A DNA stretch of 64,000 bases from Pseudomonas sp. URMO17WK12:I11 (GCF_007677725.1 NZ_VEDF01000002.1:434001-498000), one strand, 5' to 3'. Shown: positions 27,986 through 37,948, counted from the first letter of the stretch. Made by a program: numbers and translations. Notes: a model not told the origin generated them from the sequence alone.

Positions 27986-30900
27986 TTAGATGAAGTCGAT
28001 TTCTTTCAAGAACTCACAGCCAAGGCGCAGCAGATTAGGGCTCTTGAGGGGGTATTGCTCGCCCATGCTGTCGATGCCGTGGCGGGCATTGCTGTGCTCG
28101 ATCATCGAGATGTCGCCGATGTCTTCTTCGAAGCCATTGAGGTAGAAACCGACCACGCCAAACAGCGCGTTGTCGCTCTCGATGGTCGACAAGCGTCGCT
28201 GCCAGTCGCTGATCGGCACCCATTTGAAGTCGTGGCCCATGGGGCGGAACGCCTCGACGTAGGCATCCCAGCTCAGCGGCTCGGGGTTGTGCAGGTTGAA
28301 AACGGCGCGAGTGCCGGTGTGACGGCTGGCGTGGAAACCGATGAAGCGCGCAAGGAAGTCGACCGGCATCAGGTCGAAGTTCAGCGACAATTGCGGCACT
28401 TCCTTGAGCTGCAACGAGCCTTTGAGCATCAGCATCAAGCGGTTCTGATGCGGCTGGCAAACACCGGTTCGAGTGTTGAACGCAATGTTGCCCGGCCGGT
28501 ACAGGTTAACCTTGACCCCTCGCTCGCTGGCATTCCACAGGATGCGCTCACCGACCCATTTGGACAGGTTGTAGCCATTGCGGATGTAGATCGGCGGCGT
28601 GGGTGCGGGCGGCGCCTCCAGCACTCGACCACTGCTGTCCACGCTGCTGGACGCCGACAGTGTCGAGATGAAGTTGAAGATCTTCTTGCTTCGCCCTTCG
28701 CACAGTTTCAGGCACTCGATGACAGGTGCCACGTTGTCCTTGACCAGCGACTCATAGTCGAGCACATGGTTGACGTTGGCGGCGTTGTAGATCAATACGC
28801 CGTACTCCTGGTCGAGCCGCTCGTACTCCTCGCGCGCAAGGCCCAGCAACGGCTGGCTGATATCCGCCGCCAGCACGCGAACACGGCTCATGTCGAGGTG
28901 TTCCAGGCGGTTATCCACAAGCGCCTGGGCGAAGCGCTGCTGCGCGGTCTGTCCGGCTGAACCGCGCACCAGGCAAGCGACCTCGGTGGTACCGAGCTCG
29001 AGCAAGGCTTCAACGATGTGCACACCCAGGAAGCCATTGGCGCCTGTGACGATGACCTTGTGCACGTCGCCCAACTGACTCAGGGGCAATACGTTCAGGT
29101 CGACACTGAGGTTGGCATCGGCCAATGCCTTGGGACTGACCGTGGCCTCGGCCGCCTCGTCCTGGGCGAGCAAGCGATCAAGATTGGCCAAGGTCGGCTG
29201 CTCGATGAAGCGGTTGATCGAAACGCCTTTGCCGAAAGCATCGCGAATATCCATGAGCATGCGCGAAAGCAGGATCGAATGCCCGCCCAGGTTGAAGAAG
29301 CTGTCATCCAAGCCAATCTCGTCGGCCTCGATCTCCAGCAGGTTGGCCCAGATCGGCAACAGCACCTGCACCCCTTCGCTCAGCGGCGCGTGGCGCACCT
29401 GGCGTTGGCGCTGATCGTCGGGCAGTGCCCGCAATGCCTTGCGGTCGACCTTGCCATTGGCGGTGGCCGGTAGCGTATCGAGCTGGCGCCAGCGCGACGG
29501 ACGCATATAGTCAGGCAGATGCTTTTCGGCATGTGCCTGCAAGGCCTGCAGGGCCGCGGCTGCATCGCCGTCTCGCGGCTCGGCGAAGCACGCCACGATA
29601 CGGCGTTGCTCATCGATGACCACGGCCAACTGGGCGAACAGGTTGCTGCCGCGCAGGACGTGCTCGACTTCTTCCGGTTCGACCCGGAAACCGCGGATTT
29701 TTACTTGGTTGTCCAACCGGCCGATGATCTGCAGACCTTCATTGCCCCAGCGTGCCAGGTCGCCCGTGCGGTACAGCCGTTCGCCCTGCAGCGCGCCGAT
29801 CCCCGGCAAGTAGCGCTCCAAGGTGGCGCTGGGGTTGTTCAGGTAACCCAGCCCCACGCCAGGCCCGGCGATGTAGACCTCGCCCGTTTGCCCTTGGCCG
29901 ACCGGCATGCCCTGCTCGTCCAGCAGATACAGCCGCGTGTTGGCGATCGGCATGCCCAGCAGGCGGTTGGAATCACCCGCACGCATGACCCGGCTGGTGG
30001 CCAACACGGTCGTCTCGGTCGGCCCATAGATGTTGTGCAACTGGCAATACCCACCCAGCCCGTCGATGACGTGCGGCTCGCAGACATCACCGCCGGTCAC
30101 CAGGTGCTCAATGCCTCGCAGGCTCTCGAGCGGCATGATGCTGAGCAAGGCAGGTGGCAGGAAGGCATGGCTGACCTGCGCCTGGGCAATCAGCTGCGCC
30201 AGCGCCGCAGGGTCGCGGCGCTGATCTTCGTTGGGTACCACCAGGCAACCGCCGCCGATCAGCGTCGGGAAGATGTCCAGCATCGATGCATCGAAGTTGA
30301 TCGTGGAGAACTGCAAGGCCCGGGTTTGCGCGCCAATCTGCACATGCTCGGCATACCAGGCGCAGAAGTGGCTGAGGTTGGCCACCGAGAGCAGCACGCC
30401 TTTAGGCACCCCTGTGGTTCCGGAGGTATAGATGGCCACGCAGGCGCGCTGACTGTCCCACGCACTGCGCATCAGCGACTGATGAGCTGCCAGGGCGACG
30501 GCAGCATGGCCATCGGCACCGTGATGCACCGCACTCAGATGGCCCACATCCAGCGCATGGTGGTTTGCAGAGAAGCCAAGGTCACCCTCGTGGATGATGA
30601 CGCTGGCCTGGGCGTGCTCGACGATCATCTGACGACGCTCGAGCGGGTGCTGCGGATCGAGCGGCAGGTACACGGCCCCGCAACCCAGCACGGCCAGTAC
30701 CGAGGCGTACAGCGCCAGGCCTTTGCCCAAGGCCACAGCGACCACCGCTTGGCCATGCTGGTCGGCCAGCAGCGGCAACAAGCGCTCCTGAATCGCCACG
30801 GTCATGGCGTGCAGCTCGCGATAACTGACCTGGCGGCCCTCGATAAGCAGCGCCGGAGCGTGCTGATGCACCACCATGGCGTGCGCCAGGCGCGCGATGA

Positions 30901-31450
30901 ACGAGGTGGCGGCGGCCGTGGTCAGGGCAGGCACGTCGGTGGCGTTGCAGCGATGGGTGAACGCCAGGCTATCGAGCTGATCGAGCCCGGCCAATGGGTT
31001 CGCTGGCAAAGCCTGCAGTCGGCACTGACTGAAATACGCTTCGTTGCGCGAGAAGCCACTGATGTGAGCCGCTGCAGCTTCGACCACCTCCTGCATGGCG
31101 TTCAGCACCAGGTCCGCGCCGTTGCCTGAAGCCTCCTCAGGGACATCCAGCCGCTCGAGGCATTGCCAGGGCTGTTCGCCCTCGCGGGTCAGCACCAGCA
31201 GCTGCACGGCTGCCATCGGGCTCAGCTGATCGGCAGCGACCTGTAGCGAAAGCTGGCGCGTTTCGCCCAGCTCCGGCCACGGTGCCAGGGTCGCGTCATC
31301 GACGATCAGGTCCGAGGCGTGCAATTGCCAATGGTCGAAACTGGCAGGCGTTTGCAGCAGGTGAACCTGGTGGCCCATCTGGCGCAGCTCGCCGGCCAGG
31401 CGGGACAGCGCAAGGCTGCTCCCGCACAGCAGAATGTCTAAACGTCTCAT
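27986..31450 (-). CDS. pvfC: NRPS with adenylation, carrier and thioester-reductase domains, PvfC/MgoA/HamD-like
   Basis: A 1154-residue single-module synthetase. An N-terminal ~190-residue region of Rossmann/formyltransferase-like appearance precedes the adenylation domain (A3 YTSGTTGVPKG 341-351, YGPTE 475-479, YRTGDL 560-565, NGKVDR 665-670). Then come a carrier domain (NLGGHSI, Ser725) and a reductase (VTGANGFLG 801-809, YNLSK). There is no condensation domain. By alignment to GrsA I read pocket residues D-A-L-F-V-G-I-V, a hydrophobic pocket suiting a branched-chain amino acid. The expected product is an aminoacyl aldehyde from Leu or Val. The domain order matches PvfC and MgoA, which make diffusible signals. 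AAGGA precedes the ATG. Confidence 0.9.
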   Translation of the reverse strand: MRRLDILLCGSSLALSRLAGELRQMGHQVHLLQTPASFDHWQLHASDLIVDDATLAPWPELGETRQLSLQVAADQLSPMAAVQLLVLTREGEQPWQCLERLDVPEEASGNGADLVLNAMQEVVEAAAAHISGFSRNEAYFSQCRLQALPANPLAGLDQLDSLAFTHRCNATDVPALTTAAATSFIARLAHAMVVHQHAPALLIEGRQVSYRELHAMTVAIQERLLPLLADQHGQAVVAVALGKGLALYASVLAVLGCGAVYLPLDPQHPLERRQMIVEHAQASVIIHEGDLGFSANHHALDVGHLSAVHHGADGHAAVALAAHQSLMRSAWDSQRACVAIYTSGTTGVPKGVLLSVANLSHFCAWYAEHVQIGAQTRALQFSTINFDASMLDIFPTLIGGGCLVVPNEDQRRDPAALAQLIAQAQVSHAFLPPALLSIMPLESLRGIEHLVTGGDVCEPHVIDGLGGYCQLHNIYGPTETTVLATSRVMRAGDSNRLLGMPIANTRLYLLDEQGMPVGQGQTGEVYIAGPGVGLGYLNNPSATLERYLPGIGALQGERLYRTGDLARWGNEGLQIIGRLDNQVKIRGFRVEPEEVEHVLRGSNLFAQLAVVIDEQRRIVACFAEPRDGDAAAALQALQAHAEKHLPDYMRPSRWRQLDTLPATANGKVDRKALRALPDDQRQRQVRHAPLSEGVQVLLPIWANLLEIEADEIGLDDSFFNLGGHSILLSRMLMDIRDAFGKGVSINRFIEQPTLANLDRLLAQDEAAEATVSPKALADANLSVDLNVLPLSQLGDVHKVIVTGANGFLGVHIVEALLELGTTEVACLVRGSAGQTAQQRFAQALVDNRLEHLDMSRVRVLAADISQPLLGLAREEYERLDQEYGVLIYNAANVNHVLDYESLVKDNVAPVIECLKLCEGRSKKIFNFISTLSASSSVDSSGRVLEAPPAPTPPIYIRNGYNLSKWVGERILWNASERGVKVNLYRPGNIAFNTRTGVCQPHQNRLMLMLKGSLQLKEVPQLSLNFDLMPVDFLARFIGFHASRHTGTRAVFNLHNPEPLSWDAYVEAFRPMGHDFKWVPISDWQRRLSTIESDNALFGVVGFYLNGFEEDIGDISMIEHSNARHGIDSMGEQYPLKSPNLLRLGCEFLKEIDFI

Positions 31451-31470
31451 CGGAGTTCCTTGCGTTGAAG

Positions 31471-32400
31471 TCAGAGCCGATAGGTAGCCAGCGAGGCCTG
31501 GACGGCTGGATCTTCGAGCATCGTGCTCGTCTGGAAGAAGCGCATGATGTTGCCCACCAACGGATGCCCGGCAGTGATGGGGAAGGCCATGGCCTCGACC
31601 TCCTCACGCAAGGCCAGCTTGACGTGCTCAGGTGTGTCCAGACTGTCGATCAGCAACAGGTCGAAGTGCTTCTGGATGTCGTTGGTCAAGTAGTGCTGGA
31701 GGAACACTGGCAGGATCGACGCGATGATCGCGCGGTCAGCTGCCGGCGCTGCGCTCCAGTAGATGCGCGTCAGGCGCGCCCAGAAACTGGAGTGCCGTCC
31801 CTCGTCGGCCAGGTGGTCGGCCATCAGCCCCTTGACCGACTCCTTGACGGTATCGTCACGGGCGAAAGCTGCGACATCGTTGGTCAGGGTGTTTTCCGCA
31901 ACCGCCACGCAGATCAGTTCGACGGCAGCTTTCAGGTGCTCCGGCGCCATCTCCATGGCCTTGGGAATCGAGCGACTGAGCTCGATTTCCTGGGGCAGGG
32001 CAATGGGCTGGATACCGGTCAGCTCGATGGTCTGCTGCAGGTAGTCCATCGCCACCAGCGCGTGGTAATCCTCATCGACGACCACGGTCATGGCGTCGTA
32101 GCGGCAGGCGAACGGGAAACGAATCGGGAAGTTGTCCTTGGCGATACTACGCGCCGTCTTGTCGACAATTTCCGTTTCGAAGATCACCACATCATTGATG
32201 AACTTATACAGGCTCTGCACCAGCGCGAAGTTGGTCAGGTGTGGGCAGTGTTGCAAAAACACTTCGCTGGTCACCAGCGGTTGACGGCTGGTGGGGTATA
32301 TCAACTTCCCATCATCTTCCACTGTTCGCCGCGGACGCGTGCGGATGGTGGCGCGACGCTCCCAAACCTCAGCGAACGATTGATAGTCGTGTGCATTCAT
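31471..32400 (-). CDS. pvfB: AurF-like di-iron N-oxygenase, PvfB/MgoC/HamC-like
   Basis: A 309-residue di-iron protein of the p-aminobenzoate N-oxygenase family. The ligand set can be followed: Glu75 or Glu77 in FETEIV, Glu110 and His113 in DEDYH, Glu169 in AENTLTND, and His196, Glu200, His203 in HLADEGRH, with the spacing of AurF. It should oxidise the amine of the precursor to hydroxylamine or beyond, the N-O step of the pathway. ATG 32400 is used; a GTG at 32418 directly after the cupin stop is an alternative. It is tightly packed between the cupin and the NRPS. Confidence 0.88.
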   Translation of the reverse strand: MNAHDYQSFAEVWERRATIRTRPRRTVEDDGKLIYPTSRQPLVTSEVFLQHCPHLTNFALVQSLYKFINDVVIFETEIVDKTARSIAKDNFPIRFPFACRYDAMTVVVDEDYHALVAMDYLQQTIELTGIQPIALPQEIELSRSIPKAMEMAPEHLKAAVELICVAVAENTLTNDVAAFARDDTVKESVKGLMADHLADEGRHSSFWARLTRIYWSAAPAADRAIIASILPVFLQHYLTNDIQKHFDLLLIDSLDTPEHVKLALREEVEAMAFPITAGHPLVGNIMRFFQTSTMLEDPAVQASLATYRL

Positions 32401-32418
32401 CTTCGTATGCCCCGCCAC

Positions 32419-32766
32419 TCAGTAATAATGAACCTCGAACAACAGGCAGCCGTTTTCCGAATGAAAAGGCCCGTGTTCGGTGTGCGCGTTGCGGTAAAAG
32501 TAACTGCCTTCACCGTACGCCTTGAGTGGACGACCGGGGGCCGCATGCTCAACTTGATCGCCTTCGATCAAATACACTTCTTCGTGATAGTCATGGGTAT
32601 AGATCTCACGGGTACCGCCGCCTGGCGCAAAGCGCACCAGCCGCGTGCGTACGCCGGTGCGGGTGGCAGCATCCAAGGTGTCCTTGAACACTGTCAGGGT
32701 GATGCCACGCTCGCTGGGCACTGCTTGCCACTCGGCGTGATCCTGCTCGATGACCGCGAACTTCAT
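32419..32766 (-). CDS. Stand-alone cupin, HamA-like
   Basis: A 115-residue single-domain cupin with a metal site suggested by His58, His61 and Glu63 in [14 protein letters not shown] and a late His98 ([10 protein letters not shown]). It overlaps the upstream gene by 4 bp (ATGA) and the next gene begins right after it, so it belongs to the operon. The fragin/valdiazen ham cluster of Burkholderia has a cupin (HamA), whereas the pvf and mgo operons are usually described with four genes. The role is unknown; assembly of the N-N bond is one idea. The open frame extends upstream to 33147 without homology. Confidence 0.82.
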   Translation of the reverse strand: MKFAVIEQDHAEWQAVPSERGITLTVFKDTLDAATRTGVRTRLVRFAPGGGTREIYTHDYHEEVYLIEGDQVEHAAPGRPLKAYGEGSYFYRNAHTEHGPFHSENGCLLFEVHYY

Positions 32767-33539
32767 GCCACACACTCGACCGCTTGCTCGGCCATTTCGG
32801 CGCGCAGTTCGTCCCACAGCAGTTGGCGACTTTGCACGGCTGCGATGGCAGCGGCGTACACTTCCTGTTGGCGCTGGGCATCGCCTTTGACCAGCCGCTC
32901 GAGCAACTGCTCGGCCGCAGGGCCGTGATCGTCGGAGTCGACATCGATATGGCGTTGCAGGTAGTAGCGGAACGTCGGCGCCTGGTCGATACCGATGTCC
33001 CAGTCGTCCAGAATGGTCTGGAACATGCGTGGAATAACGCTCTCGCGGCCATGCAGGAAGGCAGCGGCAACCTCGTGGGGCTTGGCATTGAGCGCCGTTT
33101 CGATGGTATTGGTGACAAAGCGCACAGCCGCAGGCGAAGCCTCGCAACGCAGCAGGGCCTGCTCCAGGCTCTCGCCTTCGCGCATCAGCGCAACGAATTG
33201 CTCGACGCGCTGGGTGCTGGCGCCGATCTCATGCATGGCGTGCAGATACAGTTCGAAGTGGCTGTAGTGGCCACCCTTGAGGTTCTGATCGGATTCCTCG
33301 CCCAGAACGATCTCATTGATCAGGTGCGCCGCAGCAGGGTCGACAGGCGGCAACCACGGCAGCGCCGTGCAGGTCAGCTCCTGCTGCAGACGCTTGGTCA
33401 GCGACATGAAATCCCACACCGCGAACACGTGGGTTTCCATGAAAGTACGCAAGACAGGCAACGAACCGATCTCGGCAAAGATAGGGTGTTTTCCGAGTTC
33501 GGACTTCATGTTTTCTAGAACGGCTTTCTGGTCGTGCAT
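32763..33539 (-). CDS. pvfA: Heme-oxygenase-like (DUF3050) protein, PvfA/MgoB/HamB-like
   Basis: A 258-residue helical protein of the heme-oxygenase-like fold. Likely metal ligands are Glu and His residues in [26 protein letters not shown] and [11 protein letters not shown]. It is the first gene of the biosynthetic set. HDO-type members are non-heme di-iron oxidases, so this is probably a second oxidase beside the AurF-like one. ATG 33539 is chosen for GAGG six bases upstream; ATG 33554 is the alternative. Confidence 0.83.
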   Translation of the reverse strand: MHDQKAVLENMKSELGKHPIFAEIGSLPVLRTFMETHVFAVWDFMSLTKRLQQELTCTALPWLPPVDPAAAHLINEIVLGEESDQNLKGGHYSHFELYLHAMHEIGASTQRVEQFVALMREGESLEQALLRCEASPAAVRFVTNTIETALNAKPHEVAAAFLHGRESVIPRMFQTILDDWDIGIDQAPTFRYYLQRHIDVDSDDHGPAAEQLLERLVKGDAQRQQEVYAAAIAAVQSRQLLWDELRAEMAEQAVECVA

Positions 33540-33823
33540 GATTACCTCGTTCAACAGGGCTGTCGTGACTCAAGCGTTATTTTTTATACCGGCGCCTTTT
33601 TGCAGGCCACGAAAAAACTATGTCATCACAAGTTACAAATCAACACTTTGTATTATTAAATTTGTTAGTTTGAACAAAGTTACAGGCACGACAAATAGGC
33701 AACTTAATTATAAGTTGCCCGCGTCATATCACGTCGCACTTACGCTGACTTTTTAGTCAAAATTCGATATGCAATCCATTGCGCTTCGTCCTTTAAATAT
33801 TCATCAACTGATCAAGGGTTCGT
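33540..33823 (-). promoter_or_regulatory. AT-rich promoter region of the pvf-like operon
   Basis: 284 bp between the efflux MFS stop and the first biosynthetic gene, markedly AT-rich from 33590 to 33790 compared with its surroundings. It must hold the operon promoter. I could not fix a unique -35/-10 pair or operator. Confidence 0.5.
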
Positions 33824-35338
33824 TCATTTGGCGCGTTGCGTGCGCAATATCAGCGCCGCCAAGGCACAGCCAAGCAACGCCAGACAAGACACATAGAAGG
33901 CATCGCTGTAGGCCATCAGGTAGGCTTCACGGCGAACGGTGGCGGCCAGCCCTTCAAGCAGGCGTTGCTGCGCCGGCAGCCAGGTCTGCAAGGTGTGCCC
34001 GAGCCGCTCCTGAAGGCCTGGCGAAAAGACGTTCACCTGTTCATGGATGCGCTCACTGTGGAAGCGCTCGCGGCTGGCTACCACCTGGGTCAGGGCAGCG
34101 GTGCCGATGGCCCCGCCAAGGTTGCGCAGCATCGAAAAGACCGCCGAAGCCGAGCCAGCCTCACGCTTGTCCAGTCCGGCCACCGCCAGCACCGACAGCG
34201 CCACCATGATGAAAGGCTGGCCAATGCCGCGGACCACGGTCGAGGGAATGATGATGTTATCGGCGCTATCGGCGTTCAGGCTGGCGCCCATCCAGCACCC
34301 CAGCGCCATGATCAAGAAGCCGCTGGCCACCATGAACTTGGCGCTGGTCCAGCCCATCAGGCGCGGCATCAACGGCGCCAGCAGCAGTTGCACCACGCCG
34401 TAGGCGATCAGCGCCACGCCAACATCGCTGGCACTGAAGCCCTGCAGCTGCGACAGGTAGTTGGGCACCAGGAACACCAGGCCGAACGTGGCGGCGCCGA
34501 AGATGAACATGGCCACGCTGGCCACGCCGAAGTTGTAGTGCCCCAGCAGGCGCAGATTGATGAAGGCACGCTTGCCATACAGCTGGGTGGCGATGAACAC
34601 CACCAGCGCGATCGCTGCGATCACCGTCATGGCCAGGATGAAGCGCGAGCCGAACCAATCCAGCCGCCCGCCCTCCTCCAGCACGATCTGCAGCCCACCC
34701 AGGCCGATCACCATCGCCGCGATGCCGAGCCAATCGCCGTGACGCAGCAGCTCGAGCTTCATCGGCTTGGCCTCGATGGACCAGGCAATCGCAGCCAGCA
34801 AGGCGATTCCAGGCGCCAGCTGCAGGTAGAAAATCCAGCGCCAGGAATAGGCGTCGGTCAGCCAACCGCCGATCGAGGGCCCGGCCGCCTGGGCCACACT
34901 GTTGGCCAGGCTGAACAGCGCCATGCCCATGGCCATCTTGCTGGCCGGCAGCTCGGTGATGATCAGCTGGAACGACAGTGGGATCAGCACCGCGCCAGCA
35001 GCCCCTTGGATGACGCGAAGGGTGATCATGGTCTGCAGGTTGGGAGCCCATGAGCAAGCGATGGATGCCAGCAGGAAGATGAACGAGCCGGTCCACATCA
35101 CCCGGCGCATCGAGAACACTTCTACCAGCCACGCCGTCAACGGAATCATGACGATTTCGGCGACCAAATAGGCCGTGGAGATCCACGAGCCCTCCTCGAA
35201 GCTGGCGCCCAGCGAGCCGCGGATCTCTGGCAGCGCCGCACTGGTGACGTGGACATTCATACCGGCCATGAAGCAGCCGAACAAGCCGCCCAGCACTGCT
35301 ACCCAGGCGCGCAGCGTTACCGGCTGCTCACTGCTCAT
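33824..35338 (-). CDS. DHA2-family (EmrB/QacA-type) drug efflux MFS transporter
   Basis: A 504-residue, 14-segment MFS exporter (LFGCFMAGMNVHVTSAALPEIRGSLGASFEEGSWISTAYLVAEIVMIPLTAWL). The motif C-like GAAGAVLIPLS and GPSIGGWLTDAYSWRWIFYLQ typical of EmrB are present. It forms the inner-membrane pump of a tripartite system with the two genes upstream; its ATG overlaps the HlyD stop by 11 bp. Given its place directly before the biosynthetic operon it may export that product, but drug or solvent efflux is equally possible from sequence. Confidence 0.9.
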   Translation of the reverse strand: MSSEQPVTLRAWVAVLGGLFGCFMAGMNVHVTSAALPEIRGSLGASFEEGSWISTAYLVAEIVMIPLTAWLVEVFSMRRVMWTGSFIFLLASIACSWAPNLQTMITLRVIQGAAGAVLIPLSFQLIITELPASKMAMGMALFSLANSVAQAAGPSIGGWLTDAYSWRWIFYLQLAPGIALLAAIAWSIEAKPMKLELLRHGDWLGIAAMVIGLGGLQIVLEEGGRLDWFGSRFILAMTVIAAIALVVFIATQLYGKRAFINLRLLGHYNFGVASVAMFIFGAATFGLVFLVPNYLSQLQGFSASDVGVALIAYGVVQLLLAPLMPRLMGWTSAKFMVASGFLIMALGCWMGASLNADSADNIIIPSTVVRGIGQPFIMVALSVLAVAGLDKREAGSASAVFSMLRNLGGAIGTAALTQVVASRERFHSERIHEQVNVFSPGLQERLGHTLQTWLPAQQRLLEGLAATVRREAYLMAYSDAFYVSCLALLGCALAALILRTQRAK

Positions 35339-36485
35339 CGGCAGGCTCCGCTGGGCGCGTGTCGACCGTTGTCACCACCGACATGCCCGGTAGGATCGGT
35401 TGCCCTTCGAGAGGCTGGTCCAGCAGGATACGTACCGGGAAGCGCTGCACGATCTTGGTGAAGTTGCCGGTTGCATTGTCAGAAGGCAGCAAGGCGAAGA
35501 CGTTGCCCGATGCGGGCGAGAAACTCGCTACCCGGCCCTGCAGCTGACGGTCGGCAAAGCTGTCGACGCTGATGCGCACCGGCTGCCCCGGGCGCATGTG
35601 CGCCAGCTGGGTTTCCTTGTAGTTGGCGACGATATAGGTCTGCTGCAGCGGCACCACTGCCAGCAGCGGCTGGCCCGCCACGATATGCTGGCCAGCGCGC
35701 ACCCGACGCTGACCGACGACCCCGGCGATCGGTGCGCGGATCAGCGTGTCCTGTTGGTCTTGTTGGGCCAGCAGCAACCGTGCTTGCGCGCTGGCCTGTG
35801 CGGCCTGGCGCTGTTTGACCTGGGCCTGGGCATAGCTTGCCTGCGCGTTGGCCATCGCCAGCTGCGAGCGGCGTTCGCGCAACTGCGCCTGCGCGCCCTG
35901 CCAGGCGGCCTGGGCTTGCACGGCACTGGCATTGGCTGTTTCCAGGCGCTGTGCGGTGGCTGCGCTGTCGCGCACGAGTCCTTGGTAACGCTGCACGTCC
36001 AACTGGCTGCGACGGCGCTCGGCGTTGGCGCTCTGCAGCAGCGACTCGGCCTGGACGATCGCCTGTTGCTGCTGGGTGATGCGCTCACCTGCCACCTGCG
36101 CCAGCGCCTGGGCGGCCACCAACGCGGCTTCCGCCTCGGCGACTTCGGCCTTGGCTTGCTGCAGTCGCGCCTGGTAGTCGCGGTCCTGCAGGCGTACCAG
36201 CACATCCCCGGCCTGCACCGCTTGGTCGTCTTCGACCTCGACCTTGGCGACGAACCCCGGCACGCGCGAGCTGGAGGTGACCCAGTCGGCGCGCACGTAG
36301 GCGTCGTCAGTGGTTTGCAGGTAGCGTCCGGTGCTGTACCAGTAGCCGCCAAAGCCCAGCATGGCGATCACCAGCAACGTCGCGCCGGCGAAGGTCAGCA
36401 ATCGCCGTCGGGCGCGCTTGCGGGCAGCGGCGTGCGCTTCGCGTTGTTCGGTGGCCAGGGTCGGTTCTTCAACAGCTACATTCAT
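35328..36485 (-). CDS. HlyD/EmrA-family membrane fusion protein
   Basis: A 385-residue periplasmic adaptor. It has a basic cytoplasmic N-terminus, one membrane segment (about 32-50), a lipoyl half-motif (TTDDAYVRADWVTSSSRVPGFVAKVEVEDDQAVQAGDVLVRL), a long Ala/Gln-rich coiled-coil hairpin (about 90-220) and a beta-barrel region. It bridges the MFS pump and the outer-membrane channel. The ATG overlaps the stop of the channel gene by 4 bp, so translation is coupled. Confidence 0.9.
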   Translation of the reverse strand: MNVAVEEPTLATEQREAHAAARKRARRRLLTFAGATLLVIAMLGFGGYWYSTGRYLQTTDDAYVRADWVTSSSRVPGFVAKVEVEDDQAVQAGDVLVRLQDRDYQARLQQAKAEVAEAEAALVAAQALAQVAGERITQQQQAIVQAESLLQSANAERRRSQLDVQRYQGLVRDSAATAQRLETANASAVQAQAAWQGAQAQLRERRSQLAMANAQASYAQAQVKQRQAAQASAQARLLLAQQDQQDTLIRAPIAGVVGQRRVRAGQHIVAGQPLLAVVPLQQTYIVANYKETQLAHMRPGQPVRISVDSFADRQLQGRVASFSPASGNVFALLPSDNATGNFTKIVQRFPVRILLDQPLEGQPILPGMSVVTTVDTRPAEPADEQ

Positions 36486-37948
36486 GGTCGTTTTCCAGTT
36501 TCGCCAGCCAGGCCCTGGGCTGGGCTCGGCGCTTGCCAACCGCCGCCCAAGGCCCTGAACACATTGATCTGCGCACGCGCCAAGTCGCCCTGGGCCTGCA
36601 CATGACGGTCGCGCACGCTGATCAGGTCGCGCTGAGCATCGAGCAGCGCCAAAGCATCCAAGGCCCCGGCGCGGTGGTTGAGTGAGGCCAGGTCGAATCC
36701 ACGCTGGCTGTGCGCCAAGGCGGCTTGCAAGGCCAGCAGCCGTTGGCGCTCGCCATCAAAGCGCGCCAGTGCCTGGCGCACATCCTTGAGCGCTGCCAGG
36801 GCCGCGCCCCGATAGCGCGCGACGGCGGCCTCGTGCAGCGCCTGGGCCTTGCTCACCCGCGCCTGATTGGCCTTGATGTTGGGAAATTCCCACTGGATCA
36901 GCGGGCCGATGGCAAACATCACCGAGCGGCTGTCGCCCAGGTTGGCCAGGTGATGATCAGAGGCGGTCAGCGATGCGCCGAAACTCACCTTGGGGTACAG
37001 ATCGGCCTTGGCGATGCTCACTTGCAGCGCCGCAGCCTGTAATTGCTGCTCGGCCTTGCGTACATCCGGGCGGCGCGCCAGCAGATGCCAGGCATCGCCT
37101 GCTGGCAAGGGTGCAGCGAGCGCCGGGATGCTGCGACACGCCTGCGCGGCAACGTTGAAGCCAGCCGGTTCCTGCCCGCTGAGCATCGCCAGTTCGTACA
37201 GCGCCACGCGCCGGCGCGCTTCGAGCATCGGCAGATCGGCTCTGACCTGCTCGCGCAAGCTCAGCAGGCGTTCGCCATCGAGCTCGGTGGCTATGCCACC
37301 TTCACGCTGGCGTTCGCTCAGGCGCAGGCTTTCGTTGAGCGTGCGCAGTGATTCTTCAGCTTCATGCAGGCGAGCGCCGTACACGCATTGGTCGATATAG
37401 GCGCGGCTGGTTTGAGCCACCACCTCCAGGCGCACCTCACGCAGCGCCTCGCGCGAGGCCGCCGCCTGCGCTTTGGCGCGCTCGATGCTGTTGCGTACCT
37501 GGCCCCAGACGTCGACCTGATAGGCCAGCTCGACCCCGGGATTGAAGGTCCATTGCGAGGGTGCGTGGCTGTCGGTGGCCTCGGCCAAGGTCTGGTCGTC
37601 GGCGCTCTTGCCATAGATCGCAGCGAAACGGGTGGTGGTCGACGGCAAGCGCTGGGCGTCGAACTCCTGGATGCCGGCCAGCATGGCCTTGACGTTGGCT
37701 TCGGCTTGGCTCAGGTCCTGGTTGTGCGCCAGCGCCAGTTTGACCCAGTGATTGAGCTGCGCATCGTGGTACAGCTGCCACCATTGCTCAGGCAGCTTCT
37801 GCTCGCTGATGCCCTCAGGCAGATCGCCACGGGCCTCGGCAGGCAGGGTCGCCCCTGACGATGCGTCTGGAGTATGCAAGGAACAGGCGGGCAACAATGC
37901 GAACAGGCCGAGACCCGCCAGCAATGGGAGTGAGCGCGATACAGGCAT
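36482..37948 (-). CDS. NodT-family outer-membrane efflux lipoprotein
   Basis: A 488-residue TolC-like channel with a lipoprotein signal peptide (LPLLAGLGLFALLPAC; lipobox LLPAC, acylated Cys near residue 22) and two OEP repeats, including WWQLYHDAQLNHWVKLALAHNQDLSQA and RPDVRKAEQQLQAA. It is the first gene of the pump operon. A hairpin ending the araC transcript separates it from the regulator. ATG 37948 is used; the frame also offers GTG 37951. Confidence 0.9.
   Translation of the reverse strand: MPVSRSLPLLAGLGLFALLPACSLHTPDASSGATLPAEARGDLPEGISEQKLPEQWWQLYHDAQLNHWVKLALAHNQDLSQAEANVKAMLAGIQEFDAQRLPSTTTRFAAIYGKSADDQTLAEATDSHAPSQWTFNPGVELAYQVDVWGQVRNSIERAKAQAAASREALREVRLEVVAQTSRAYIDQCVYGARLHEAEESLRTLNESLRLSERQREGGIATELDGERLLSLREQVRADLPMLEARRRVALYELAMLSGQEPAGFNVAAQACRSIPALAAPLPAGDAWHLLARRPDVRKAEQQLQAAALQVSIAKADLYPKVSFGASLTASDHHLANLGDSRSVMFAIGPLIQWEFPNIKANQARVSKAQALHEAAVARYRGAALAALKDVRQALARFDGERQRLLALQAALAHSQRGFDLASLNHRAGALDALALLDAQRDLISVRDRHVQAQGDLARAQINVFRALGGGWQAPSPAQGLAGETGKRP

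Noticed and set aside
29519..31129. 536-codon open frame opposite the NRPS gene
   Set aside because: Antisense shadow with no family features; the NRPS reads through the whole interval.
32767..33147. Long N-terminal extension of the cupin
   Set aside because: It overlaps the heme-oxygenase-like gene and has no conserved sequence; ATG 32766 with the 4-bp overlap is the natural start.
35400..36605. 401-codon open frame opposite the HlyD gene
   Set aside because: Shadow of the adaptor coding sequence; low-complexity protein without homology.
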